DNA of 16,575 bases from Anaerolineaceae bacterium. GTDB taxonomy: Bacteria; Chloroflexota; Anaerolineae; Anaerolineales; Anaerolineaceae. The notes beneath the pieces are model-generated. The model saw nothing but the letters and a program-made list of their open reading frames with translations, did no database searches and was not told the origin of the DNA. The translations under genes and the position numbers were made by a program. The first letter of the stretch is position 1; each line of letters starts with the position of its first letter. The stretch covers positions 1 through 16,575 of the forward strand of contig JAIOTF010000031.1 of NCBI GenBank assembly GCA_021107195.1, in the 5' to 3' direction. This document shows, in pieces, positions 1-8,686 of the stretch.

Positions 1-1641
1 GGGTGCACTTATGTAGCGCGCAATACCCAAAGAGAGAAGGCCGGCGAGTGCAATAAAAATCGATATAACCAAAGTCATATTGTTGGCTTGTTGAGCCAAT
101 TGTTGTGAAGCAAAGGTTTCGTCTAGGACATAGACCAGGTACCAGGGAACATTGTCCAGGCGTATAACATAGCCGATTTCTTTATTCGTATTTTGATCAG
201 GGTTTACATCGGCAGAGAAGTATGGCGAAGTTTTGTAATCGTCAATAACCTGTTCAATGACACGGTTAAAAAATGGGTCTTCTGGGCGATAAGAAACGGG
301 AATGCGATTTTCATGTTGAAGTTTAGACAGCATAAAGCTTGAAAGAGGTTTGATCGGTCTATAATTTGCATCCGGGTGTAAATTATCTACAACGCGGATA
401 CCAAATTCGTCGATAAGCAATGGGAAGCTTTGATCGCCAAATTCCATGGCACTGGTTTGCAAAAGGCTTTTGAAAACATCTGCGCTGTATCGCATTCTGA
501 TGACGCCTATGATTTCTTCTGATTTGTTTTTGATTGGTGCAGAGAAGATGATTTCTGAAGAATCGAGAGGATAAAGCAAGAAATTGATAGAAGAGATATA
601 AGCTTCTCCCAATTGATATGAAATTCGGAAGTAATCCTGATCTGCTTCGAATGCGCCCGTAACAGGTGAATAGCTGTCGTAAACTACAAGTCCATTTGCA
701 TCAATAACCCCATAGGATTTGAGAAATTTTTGTTCGGAGGACTGTGAAAGCGTTTCAATGGTGTCGGCCAGTTCTTCTAGTTGTGGACTTCCATTACGTT
801 TTGAAATCGGCAATTCCAAGAAATCTCCGAAAATTGTAAGGGTTGATTGTTGGTTTAAATTTTTTAAGTTTGAATCGATGAAAGCATTAATTTTTTCGGC
901 TTCGTTGTTGGCTGCAAGCTCGACGTAATTTTTACTCTTTTCCTCGAGGAGGTTCTGTTGGAAAGAGAAGGCAAACCCAGACATCGCAAGTAAGGGAACG
1001 AGCGAAATTGTGATCGAGATGAAAAATATCTTCATCCTCAACAGTCTTGCAATTTGCCCGGTGATAATGAAACGAGTAAAAATAACTGCTTCCGCAATAA
1101 GGATTCCAGACCAGAAGAGTGTGAATATCAAGGAATTGCTTTGTGCAAACGGGGAAAAAACGCCAGCGAGGATAACGGCCAGACCGCTAAAAAGACTAAG
1201 TAATACAAATAGAGTGGCTCTAGGGCCTGAAAAGAAATAATTGCCGATCAGGAGGATTGTGAGAAAAGCGATTGAACCGAGAACGGGTATGGCGCCGTTT
1301 GTGGTAAAGGCAGCTATCATGAGAGCAAATTGAATACATCCGATCAGAAGAGAGATTCTGGCAAAATACTTCTCTTTGAGAAATCCGGCATTGATGATCA
1401 ACCCAAAACTGCCAGTCAGCAGGAACACTAAACCAGCAATACCAATTGATCGTCTAAATTCTTCTGAATTATCCAGAAAGCCAAGGCTTGCGAGGTATAA
1501 GATACCTGCAAAGAAGATCGTAATAGAAATAACCAGAGCCGTGCGGGCAACAGCCTTTTCTGGTTTCTGACTTTCAGGTTGAGGAGCCTGAAGAGGTGGT
1601 AGTGGCTGGGTAAAAATATTTTTTGTAGCTGATTGCGTCAT
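1..1641 (-). CDS. Membrane sensor with extracellular Cache domain entering HAMP (3' end outside window)
   Basis: I translated this frame by hand: it is open from the ATG at 1641 to the window edge (547 codons, no stop), so the C-terminus is missing. Residues 1-30 are Pro/Gln-rich and probably cytoplasmic. About six hydrophobic helices follow (roughly 30-205), then a seventh (about 204-227), a large extracellular region (about 228-510) and an eighth helix (about 520-540). The chain then reads RYISAP, the usual start of a HAMP linker. The extracellular part has Cache-like features: a membrane-proximal helix (EEKSKNYVELAANNEAEKIN), then YGVIDANGLVVYDS and IIGVIRMRYS strands. It would sense an external ligand and signal inward. 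GGAGAG lies just upstream of the ATG, and the preceding GAF gene ends 12 bases earlier, so this is the last visible gene of the operon. The missing end could hold GAF, kinase or methyl-accepting modules; this cannot be told here. Confidence 0.85.
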   Translation of the reverse strand, partial: MTQSATKNIFTQPLPPLQAPQPESQKPEKAVARTALVISITIFFAGILYLASLGFLDNSEEFRRSIGIAGLVFLLTGSFGLIINAGFLKEKYFARISLLIGCIQFALMIAAFTTNGAIPVLGSIAFLTILLIGNYFFSGPRATLFVLLSLFSGLAVILAGVFSPFAQSNSLIFTLFWSGILIAEAVIFTRFIITGQIARLLRMKIFFISITISLVPLLAMSGFAFSFQQNLLEEKSKNYVELAANNEAEKINAFIDSNLKNLNQQSTLTIFGDFLELPISKRNGSPQLEELADTIETLSQSSEQKFLKSYGVIDANGLVVYDSYSPVTGAFEADQDYFRISYQLGEAYISSINFLLYPLDSSEIIFSAPIKNKSEEIIGVIRMRYSADVFKSLLQTSAMEFGDQSFPLLIDEFGIRVVDNLHPDANYRPIKPLSSFMLSKLQHENRIPVSYRPEDPFFNRVIEQVIDDYKTSPYFSADVNPDQNTNKEIGYVIRLDNVPWYLVYVLDETFASQQLAQQANNMTLVISIFIALAGLLSLGIARYISAP

Positions 1642-1653
1642 AGTGCTCTCCGA

Positions 1654-3396
1654 CTATTTGTCGTGGGTGGGCAGTAATTGGACGATGACTTCGGCTGCGC
1701 CCAGGGATCGGCCAATCTCCGATGCAGCAGTCTTCAGAATATTGTCAATGTTTGAGGATGATCGAATTTTTGCGGTTACGTCGGTAATCAGACGATCTTG
1801 TTCTGCTGTGGATTGGATCTCTTGCATCAGTCTGGCGCGATCCAATGCCAGTGCAAGACGGTTGGAAATGTTTTCCAACATTTCAATTGTTTGCTCTGGC
1901 ACAGTTTCTTCTTCAAATTCTATGCGTAAAGCACCCAGAATCACATTGTCACGGAGCTTTAATGGCAAGGATAATTCGGTACTTTTTAAGCCTCCGGGCA
2001 GTGATTTTGTAATGAGAACAGATTTTTTCTCGGAAATAGCTTTGATTTCTTCTTCTGCAAGGGGTGCCGCGTTACTGAACTCCCTGGTGGCTTTTGAAAG
2101 CGACAGGGACACGGTTTGATTTTCTGTATTTATGTATTGATTCCAGGAGCCCATGGTTGTTTGTGAATATCTGCTTTCCAGTTCTTCAACATTTTGCTGT
2201 AGCTGTTGAAGAATTTGAGCCTTGTTGATGGCAACGGCTAATTGGTCAGCGATCAGTTGCAGGATTTTGACATCATCCTGAGAGAATGCTATTTTTTTGG
2301 TGCTTTGTACATCGAGGGCACCAATTACTTCTCCGGCAACCCGCAAAGGCAGGGCCAGTTCAGAGCGGGTATCGGGAAGGATTGGGTTCTTGTAATGAAA
2401 AGCATCTTGTTGCACATCCTGGGCAATACGGGATTCTCCTCTGCTGACAGCGTGACCAACAATGCCCACTTCGCCAACACGCAAACGGTGATTTTGTGCG
2501 AGCATTTGCTGGCCGGCATCACCAGTTGCTGAGCGTAAAACGGCATATTCCTTATTAGTATCCAGCAGGAAAAGACCCGCATGATAAAAACCGAATTGAT
2601 CTCTGATCAAATTAACTGCATTTGAGAGCAGAGCGTTGAGGTCTGAGAATTTTGAGATGTCATGCGCCAAAGAGCTGGCTGTTTCCAATTCAGCAGCGCG
2701 GCGATTAACAACCAGAGATTGCAGGTCAAAATCAGCTTGAAGTTTGTTGCGTTCAACTTCCAGTTCCCGATTGAATTGTTCCTGGTTTTTTAGTGCCTGC
2801 TGCGTTTGTGCAAGCAGCAGGAGAATTGAGCTAACGATTGCTGTTGTCAGCATCAGAAACACCAAATTGCCATTCAACCACTCGCTGAAATGGTACGAGT
2901 TTGCGAGGGCTTGAATACTGGGTCTGTTGATCCAACCAGAGGACATGGCAAGACCGACAAGGGTCATTGTAGCAATCGCTGCAAAACCCGTGATCAGGCT
3001 GCGGGAAAGATTTCTTTCTGAGGCTAAAATCGTGGCCATGATAATAAAGGCCATCATGGAGAGTCGCCCCTCTCCGCTCATGCCGGCTTCGAGCAGGTCG
3101 GTTACTGCAATCAGGAAAAACAATCCGGCGAAAAGACCAGATCGAACAGAATAGGGAATATCGCGGAAATAGGTTATGGATAAAATAGCAAGATAGGACA
3201 AACCATAGATGATGACAAGTCCCCAGTTTTGTTGTGCGGCATCACGAGCGATCAATAGTGGAACCAGGATTGTGGCGATCACTGAGGCGCCTAACAGCCC
3301 AGATTGCAAAATTCTTTCTCTTAAAACGGTGAAAACATCGTTTGTGTCAATGGCCCTTGGAGGATTTTGCGGGCTGATTTTTTGGAAGAAGCTCAT
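1654..3396 (-). CDS. Six-TM membrane protein with GAF domain and degenerate second GAF, no output domain
   Basis: 580 residues. Six hydrophobic segments (about 31-50, 58-77, 85-103, 112-127, 132-152, 174-196) lead into a coiled coil (about 197-240). A well-formed GAF domain follows (about 240-395), with FGFYHAGLFLLD, NPILPDTRSELALPL and VIGALDVQS. Residues 410-520 look like a second, degraded GAF (LSLPLKLRDNVILGALRIEF). The last 45 residues (about 532-575) form the tail IxxxVxAKIRSSxxIxxILxTAxxEIGxxLGAxxVxVQL found in many Chloroflexota GAF proteins. No kinase, cyclase or receiver domain is present. It is paralogous to the gene immediately upstream: both carry RERILQ/KERILQ at the first helix and the same domain order. 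Its ATG overlaps the upstream stop (ATGA), implying translational coupling. GAF domains bind small molecules or pair with kinases; the ligand is unknown. Confidence 0.88.
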   Translation of the reverse strand: MSFFQKISPQNPPRAIDTNDVFTVLRERILQSGLLGASVIATILVPLLIARDAAQQNWGLVIIYGLSYLAILSITYFRDIPYSVRSGLFAGLFFLIAVTDLLEAGMSGEGRLSMMAFIIMATILASERNLSRSLITGFAAIATMTLVGLAMSSGWINRPSIQALANSYHFSEWLNGNLVFLMLTTAIVSSILLLLAQTQQALKNQEQFNRELEVERNKLQADFDLQSLVVNRRAAELETASSLAHDISKFSDLNALLSNAVNLIRDQFGFYHAGLFLLDTNKEYAVLRSATGDAGQQMLAQNHRLRVGEVGIVGHAVSRGESRIAQDVQQDAFHYKNPILPDTRSELALPLRVAGEVIGALDVQSTKKIAFSQDDVKILQLIADQLAVAINKAQILQQLQQNVEELESRYSQTTMGSWNQYINTENQTVSLSLSKATREFSNAAPLAEEEIKAISEKKSVLITKSLPGGLKSTELSLPLKLRDNVILGALRIEFEEETVPEQTIEMLENISNRLALALDRARLMQEIQSTAEQDRLITDVTAKIRSSSNIDNILKTAASEIGRSLGAAEVIVQLLPTHDK

Positions 3397-5084
3397 TTGA
3401 GCACCTCGTTGCCGTTGTCACTCGTTTCAATTTGACTTTCAGGAGGAACCAGATGGACGGCAATTTCTGATACCGATGGCAATTGGCTCAATTCTCTTAA
3501 CGCGGTTTGCAGCACGCCTTTGATATCAAAGGCATTGGAAAACTGCGTGGTGATTTCGTTGATCTTTTCTTCTTGAATTGCCTGACGCTGGGTTTCCCGC
3601 AATAGCCGTGCACTTTCAAGAGAGAGGGCAGTTTGTGCAGAGATGGCATCAATAAATTGCTGGTCTTCCTGTGACAAGCCATCTTCTGTGGTTTCCAAAA
3701 CAATTTGGCCGACGTGTTGGTTGCGCAGGGTGATGGGTATGGTTTGCTGGTAAACGGGCTCGGTAGATTTTAATGCGAGCGGATTTTCAAATTCTGATGT
3801 CAGGGTACTCGACGCCTGCATGAATGATCCCCAGGATTCCTGCAAGTATTGTTGATTGAGCAATCGAATTTCATTTAAGTCTTCCTGGGTTTGTTGGAAC
3901 AAGCGCGCATTTTCGAGGGCAACTGAAAGACTGTCTGCAACACCCTGGAAAATGAGGACATCGTCTTTATCGAAGGCATTTGGCTGGGCGGATTGAATTG
4001 TGATGGCGCCAATGGCATTTTCCCGGCTTATGATGGGTAATGCTAATTCTGAACGAGTTTCCGGTAACAGGGGATTGTCGAAGCGTACGGCTTCTTCACC
4101 TACGTCCAAAGCAATTTTTGCCATGCGGTTGCTGGTTGCCCAACCGATCATGGAGGTTCCGCCTACCTGCAATCTGTGGGCAGAAGAAACCATTTGCCGG
4201 CCTGCTTTTCCTGTGCCGGCTTTAAGGATTGCAAATTGGCCGGTCTCTTCGATGATGAAGATGCCTGCGTAATACAAGTCCATGCGCTCTTGTAATAAGT
4301 CGACAACTTTTTGAAACATGATTTCCTGATCGAGAATGGAGCTCAGGCTTCGGGAGATATCTGCAATGGCTCTTAACTGTTCCGCTCTTTTATCCAGGCG
4401 TTCTGTGCGTTCCTGAACCCGGAGAGCTAGTGAGTCTTTCTCGATTTGTATTTCATCCGTGAGAGACACCTGATGGGTTAGCCGGGTAAGCGCATTGTCT
4501 AATCCGCCAAAAAGTGTCACCGTTGTCATAGTTGATGCTGCGAGAGCAATCACCATCAGGAAGAATGTGCCCATCCACGAAGAAAGATCACGGACATTTG
4601 GCTCCTGGATTGGGATTGAACTTGGAATAATCCCTTTTGCAATACCAAAAGCCAGGCTAAGAAAGGCGGCGATGACAATGATCAGGGAAATAGCATTGCC
4701 TTTTGGCCCTAGTAAAGCGCCAGCGATGATTGTGAACACAATAAAAAAACCTATACCCGCACCGCTGATCCCCTGCAAGAGGAAGATGCCAAAACCAATT
4801 GCAAAAATCAGGATCAGTGCAGGAACAACCCTTGCTATGTATGGCAGTTTTCTCATGATCGTTAATGTAACAACAATCAAAGATAAGGCAGGAGCGAGGT
4901 ATTTGCTGATGGGGCTAAGGAGCGGGACAATGCTGGTCGACGTCATGAATAACATACCTGTTATCATAAGCGACGCAGCAAGGAGAATAGTTTGAAGAAT
5001 TCTCTCCTTCGCAATCTGTTGATCAGTTTCACCGATAAGGTGAGGTGGTATAGTGGATGGGAGAATGGATTTCAAGAAATTCAT
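3393..5084 (-). CDS. Six-TM membrane protein with GAF domain and degenerate second GAF, paralogue of the next gene
   Basis: 563 residues with the same plan as its downstream neighbour. Six hydrophobic segments (about 31-53, 62-77, 84-103, 108-125, 130-150, 170-193), a coiled coil (about 200-238) and a GAF domain (about 238-395; DLYYAGIFIIEE, NPLLPETRSELALPI, AIGAITIQS). Then a linker with QESWGSFMQA, a partial GAF-like segment (about 445-492; IPITLRNQHVGQIVLE, then ALSLESARLL) and the C-terminal tail (about 505-545; INEITTQFSNAFDIKGVLQT, then SEIAVHLVP). No catalytic output domain is visible. The start overlaps the stop of the five-GAF gene as ATGA, and AAGGAG sits 8 bases before the ATG, so it can be translated by coupling or on its own. 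A membrane-anchored GAF sensor or scaffold is the most that can be said. Confidence 0.88.
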   Translation of the reverse strand: MNFLKSILPSTIPPHLIGETDQQIAKERILQTILLAASLMITGMLFMTSTSIVPLLSPISKYLAPALSLIVVTLTIMRKLPYIARVVPALILIFAIGFGIFLLQGISGAGIGFFIVFTIIAGALLGPKGNAISLIIVIAAFLSLAFGIAKGIIPSSIPIQEPNVRDLSSWMGTFFLMVIALAASTMTTVTLFGGLDNALTRLTHQVSLTDEIQIEKDSLALRVQERTERLDKRAEQLRAIADISRSLSSILDQEIMFQKVVDLLQERMDLYYAGIFIIEETGQFAILKAGTGKAGRQMVSSAHRLQVGGTSMIGWATSNRMAKIALDVGEEAVRFDNPLLPETRSELALPIISRENAIGAITIQSAQPNAFDKDDVLIFQGVADSLSVALENARLFQQTQEDLNEIRLLNQQYLQESWGSFMQASSTLTSEFENPLALKSTEPVYQQTIPITLRNQHVGQIVLETTEDGLSQEDQQFIDAISAQTALSLESARLLRETQRQAIQEEKINEITTQFSNAFDIKGVLQTALRELSQLPSVSEIAVHLVPPESQIETSDNGNEVLK

Positions 5085-8000
5085 TGCTGCATCTCCTTGC
5101 TGGCATCGCCAATTGAGACGCTCTCAGAAGCGGTTTCCTGAGCAGGGGTGATTTCGATTCTGGCTCGCTGGGCACCTACGGCTTTGCATATTTCCGATAC
5201 GGACGTTTGCAAAATACTTTGCATTTCAACTGTCTGACGTACTTTATTGGTGATTTCAAATAGTGCCCGTTGTCTACCTGCTTGATGGCGAAGCTGTGCT
5301 AACAGCTTGTTGTTGAACACAATGGCAGCAAGCATGTTGCCAAAATTAGCCATGATTTCAAGGTCGTTTTGGTTATATGCAGCCACCTCTTCGCTTTCGA
5401 TGCACAGCAGGCCGAGGGGTTCTTCAGTGAATTGGAAAGGGATCAGCATGGCTGAGCGCGTTTCTTTGGAAAGCATTTCCGCGTTTTCTTGTGAATGCAG
5501 ATCAATTTTCAGGATGGGTTTGAGGTCCGCGATGCATTCTCCGAGCAAGCCATCGCCTTTTTCAATGGTTCTACCTGCAAGGTTAATGCCAGTGAAACCG
5601 GCTGCCGCGCGGAATTCGAGCTGCTGCCTTGCATTCAAAAGGAAGATTGCGATATTGGAGTCTTGAAACATTGATCGCAAACCTGCTGCGGTCAAGCGGA
5701 GTGCTTCCTCCGGAGAGATGCTGGTTGCTGCTGTAGTTGTAATTTGGTTAAGTGCCCTGGTTTTATTAAGGTTTTCTTGCGTACTGGAAAACAATAAGGC
5801 ATTGCTGGTGGCAGTTGCCAACTGGTCTGAGAGAATTTGGATGGTGTGTACAACCTCGGGAGAAAAGGCGTTTACTTCTTTGCTCTGCACATCGAGTGCG
5901 CCAATGACACGTTCACCAAGCTTGATGGGCACTACCATTTCTGCGCGTGTTTCAGGCAGTAGTGGATTGGGATAATAGTTGGGGTCTTCTGTAATGTCAT
6001 CAATGACGACTGGAACGCCCAATTCTGTGGCTTGACCAACAAGAGACTTTGATCCCACAGCCAGTTTGTGACCTAGTTTGAGCATTTCGGCACCGATTTC
6101 ACCAGCGGCTTGTTGTAGAACAGCATGTTCACCCAGCGGGTCGATCTGAAAAACCGAGGCGTGATAGTAACCAAATCTGTCGCGAACCAGGTTGACTGCC
6201 TTGTTCAAGATGTCCTGAACTGAAAGCACCCTGCTTGCTTCGCTTGCAATTTCAGCGGCGATTTCAAGCCTTTCGGCACGCTCTTGTGCCAGACGCTCAG
6301 TTTCTTTCAATGTATCAATATTTTGAGACAAACCAAGGAGACCATTCAGGTTTTGATCCTGGTCGTAGAGGGGAATGCGACTATTGAGTGACCAGTGGGG
6401 TGTGTCTTGATCGTCGTAATACTGGTCAACGATGCCCAAAGACGATTCACCAGTCTCCAGAGTTTGATGGTCAAGCTGGGCATTGACGAGGGGAACAGCT
6501 TGAGAAGACATGTCCCGGACGGATCGCCCAGTCAATTTTGAAGGATCATTTACGCCAAGCTGATCAGCGAATGAGTGGCTTACCCGCATGTATTTACCTT
6601 GCTGGTCCAGGAAATAAACTTGTTCCGGAATGTTCTCAAGAAGTGAATTCAGCAGATAACTTTCTTTGTCAAGCGCAACAAGTGCGTCTTGCATTCTTGT
6701 AAAGTTTTGGGCATTGCGGAGTGCGAGGGCTACATGAGGTGAAATTGCTGAGAGTAAGTTAAGGTCGTTTTCGGAAAAGCGATGCTCTTTTTGCATATCC
6801 TGAACAACAATCGCCCCAATAGCCTCATCGTCAATGAGCAAGGGAACACCAAGCCATGATTTTGAAGGATCGCCAAGATATTTTGCACCCATTTCTTCAA
6901 ATCTTTGACGGGCGTTTTCATTCACCATAATGGGTTCTTTGTTCTTAATGAGCAAAGAGGTGATGCCTTCTCCAAAAAGAAATGGTTCAACGTGCAGCAA
7001 TTCTCCGTTGTCAAATAAATAGGGGACATGGATTGAGTTGTTTTGGGTGTCGGTGGTGGCCACCAGGAATCCAACGTCGCTACCAATAGCGGTTATGATC
7101 TGTTGATGCAATACGCGATATAACGATTCAAGGTTGGTTTCTGCTGAGACAGCTTTGCTAACTCGCTGCAGTGTTGATAACTCCTCTAGCTGCCGGTTCA
7201 AGTGTTTAATCTCTTTGAACTGGCTTAAGGAGCGCCGGGTTGATTTTATAAGTTCATCGAAAGTGAGGAGATCGTTTCTTGTAAGTTGGTGAGGGGGTTG
7301 AGAACTTATGACAATAATTTTAGAAAGCTGGCCAATCTCGTAAATAGAAAAGAGAGCGGTAGATTGATATTCGTTTCTTGAGTAGAACGAGGCCAGATTT
7401 CTAAATTCAAGCGAATTTGAGAGGTCTTCAATATAAAGCACATCGTCTTGCGGAAGCTTGTCGGCAATGTTGTGAAGTGGTAATGCGATCCCCTCAAAGG
7501 AAGATTGTGCGTGTGGGGAGTAAGGATCATTGATTCCCAAGACAGACAGATGGTCTTTTTCAACGCTGTAGATACCGGTCAGAAAATGTGTTGAGGACAG
7601 GCCTGCCAACAAAAATTTGATGACTTCTTCCTCATTCTTGGCGAGGAGGATATCCTGACTGTACCGTTTCAGAGTGGAGGTTGCTTGTTTAGTTCCCAGG
7701 AGTTGATTTCTTTTTTCAGTATTTTCCAAAACTGTTGCAAATATTGCTGTAAAAAGGTCCAGAGCCGAAATGATGTTGGGGGGAATGCTTTCTTCCCGAT
7801 CGGTACAAACGAGAAGGACAGCTTTTAATGTGGATTGAAAAATAAGTGGGAATCCAGCGCCTGACTTTGCGCCTGCAATGTGTTCATGCTCAAATGCTAA
7901 TTCGGTTTGTAAATCGTTGATAACTCTGGATTGATGATTGCGTACAATCCAGCTCAGCAAAGGAGAAGTATCCAATGGAAACTGTACTTCTTCATTGTCT

Positions 8001-8227
8001 TTTCTTTGAGTTCCCGCAGAAAACATTTGACCATGAAGTATGTTTTCATCGTCAGTATTTTCTAGCAGGAGCAGGCCAACATCGAGGAATCCAAATTTAT
8101 TTTTTACAGATTCTGTTATCAGTTCAGCTAATTCCGGGATTGTATTTTTCTCTACTGCGGCTTGTGAAATCTCAGTGATAGCGTTTAGAATTTCATGTGG
8201 TGGGAGGTCATTTGCCATGATGGGCAT
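5081..8227 (-). CDS. Large soluble multi-GAF/PAS sensor protein (five GAF-like domains, one PAS)
   Basis: 1048 residues, with no signal peptide or membrane helix, so cytoplasmic. Domain order by eye: GAF-like 1 (about 12-170), divergent GAF-like 2 (185-340), GAF 3 (350-510), PAS (525-640; SLLENIPEQVYFLDQQGKYM to NGLLGLSQNID), GAF 4 (650-815; FGYYHASVFQID, NPLLPETRAEMVVPI, VIGALDVQS) and GAF 5 (825-980; SAMLIPFQFTEEPLGLLCIE). The end is the short tail seen in its two neighbours (about 985-1027; ALFEITNKVRQTVEMQSILQ). GAF 4 is closest to the single good GAF of each neighbour. There is no HisKA, HATPase, GGDEF or EAL motif. The start is the ATG at 8227: GAGGAG lies 9 bases upstream and overlaps the stop of the receiver gene before it. 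A second ATG at 8218 is less well placed. It is probably an input or scaffold subunit; ligands are unknown. Confidence 0.9.
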   Translation of the reverse strand: MPIMANDLPPHEILNAITEISQAAVEKNTIPELAELITESVKNKFGFLDVGLLLLENTDDENILHGQMFSAGTQRKDNEEVQFPLDTSPLLSWIVRNHQSRVINDLQTELAFEHEHIAGAKSGAGFPLIFQSTLKAVLLVCTDREESIPPNIISALDLFTAIFATVLENTEKRNQLLGTKQATSTLKRYSQDILLAKNEEEVIKFLLAGLSSTHFLTGIYSVEKDHLSVLGINDPYSPHAQSSFEGIALPLHNIADKLPQDDVLYIEDLSNSLEFRNLASFYSRNEYQSTALFSIYEIGQLSKIIVISSQPPHQLTRNDLLTFDELIKSTRRSLSQFKEIKHLNRQLEELSTLQRVSKAVSAETNLESLYRVLHQQIITAIGSDVGFLVATTDTQNNSIHVPYLFDNGELLHVEPFLFGEGITSLLIKNKEPIMVNENARQRFEEMGAKYLGDPSKSWLGVPLLIDDEAIGAIVVQDMQKEHRFSENDLNLLSAISPHVALALRNAQNFTRMQDALVALDKESYLLNSLLENIPEQVYFLDQQGKYMRVSHSFADQLGVNDPSKLTGRSVRDMSSQAVPLVNAQLDHQTLETGESSLGIVDQYYDDQDTPHWSLNSRIPLYDQDQNLNGLLGLSQNIDTLKETERLAQERAERLEIAAEIASEASRVLSVQDILNKAVNLVRDRFGYYHASVFQIDPLGEHAVLQQAAGEIGAEMLKLGHKLAVGSKSLVGQATELGVPVVIDDITEDPNYYPNPLLPETRAEMVVPIKLGERVIGALDVQSKEVNAFSPEVVHTIQILSDQLATATSNALLFSSTQENLNKTRALNQITTTAATSISPEEALRLTAAGLRSMFQDSNIAIFLLNARQQLEFRAAAGFTGINLAGRTIEKGDGLLGECIADLKPILKIDLHSQENAEMLSKETRSAMLIPFQFTEEPLGLLCIESEEVAAYNQNDLEIMANFGNMLAAIVFNNKLLAQLRHQAGRQRALFEITNKVRQTVEMQSILQTSVSEICKAVGAQRARIEITPAQETASESVSIGDASKEMQQ

Positions 8228-8240
8228 GTGTGTTTTCTCC

Positions 8241-8642
8241 TCAGCTCATTTCCCAAACCGATTCTCCTGCCAAAATGCGTTGAATCTGTTCAGGCAAGCG
8301 ATCGGGGTCAATGGGTTTTCCCAGGAAGCCATTAAAGCCTTCTTTTTTGGCTTTTTCCATATATTCAAAACTTGCTTCTGCTGTAATTGCAACCACCGGG
8401 ATATCTTTGAGGCTTGGTGATTCGCGGATTTTCTCGTGAGCATCAAATCCGTCTTCGTATGGCAACCGGATATCCATTAAGATCAGATCGAGATTGGGAA
8501 GCGTGTCAGCATATTCCACAACCTCATACCCTGAGGTCTTCCATACGCAATGGATAACAAGATAGCCAAGCAGCCGGGCGATCAAAACAAAATTGGAGAC
8601 ATTGTCTTCTACTACAAGTACAATATAATCGTTCTTTGGAAT
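8241..8642 (-). CDS. Single-domain response regulator (CheY-like receiver), probable ATT start
   Basis: A complete receiver domain and nothing else. Reading from the ATT at 8642-8640 gives 133 residues beginning PKNDYIVLVVEDN, parallel to the neighbouring receiver's MPKSKIVLHVEDN. With this start the phospho-switch residues fall at E12/D13, D57 (LILMDIRLP), T87 (AITAE) and K109 (FLGKP), the same numbers as in E. coli CheY. No ATG or GTG exists in frame between the upstream in-frame TGA (about 8691-8693) and this point. The only other start, a TTG at 8585, would remove strand 1 and the acidic pair. AAGG lies 6 bases before the chosen ATT. Either the gene uses a rare ATT start, or ATG was changed by mutation or sequencing error. 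It has no DNA-binding or enzymatic output, so it should act by protein contact or as a phosphorelay intermediate. It ends 13 bases before the multi-GAF gene. Confidence 0.82.
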   Translation of the reverse strand: MPKNDYIVLVVEDNVSNFVLIARLLGYLVIHCVWKTSGYEVVEYADTLPNLDLILMDIRLPYEDGFDAHEKIRESPSLKDIPVVAITAEASFEYMEKAKKEGFNGFLGKPIDPDRLPEQIQRILAGESVWEMS

Positions 8643-8686
8643 AATAATCCTTGGTATAAGAGATGGCCGTTTTGGCGCCGGGGTGG

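Noticed and set aside
1643..2119. Plus-strand frame of 158 codons
   Set aside because: Antisense to the C-terminal part of the 580-residue GAF protein, without recognisable domains or a ribosome-binding site.
4495..4995. Plus-strand frame of 166 codons
   Set aside because: It is antisense to the membrane region of the 563-residue GAF protein, with no family signature; a shadow of hydrophobic codons on the other strand.
8241..8585. Receiver gene starting at the TTG at 8585 (114 residues)
   Set aside because: This start removes the first beta strand and the E12/D13 acidic pair, which are encoded in the same frame just upstream.
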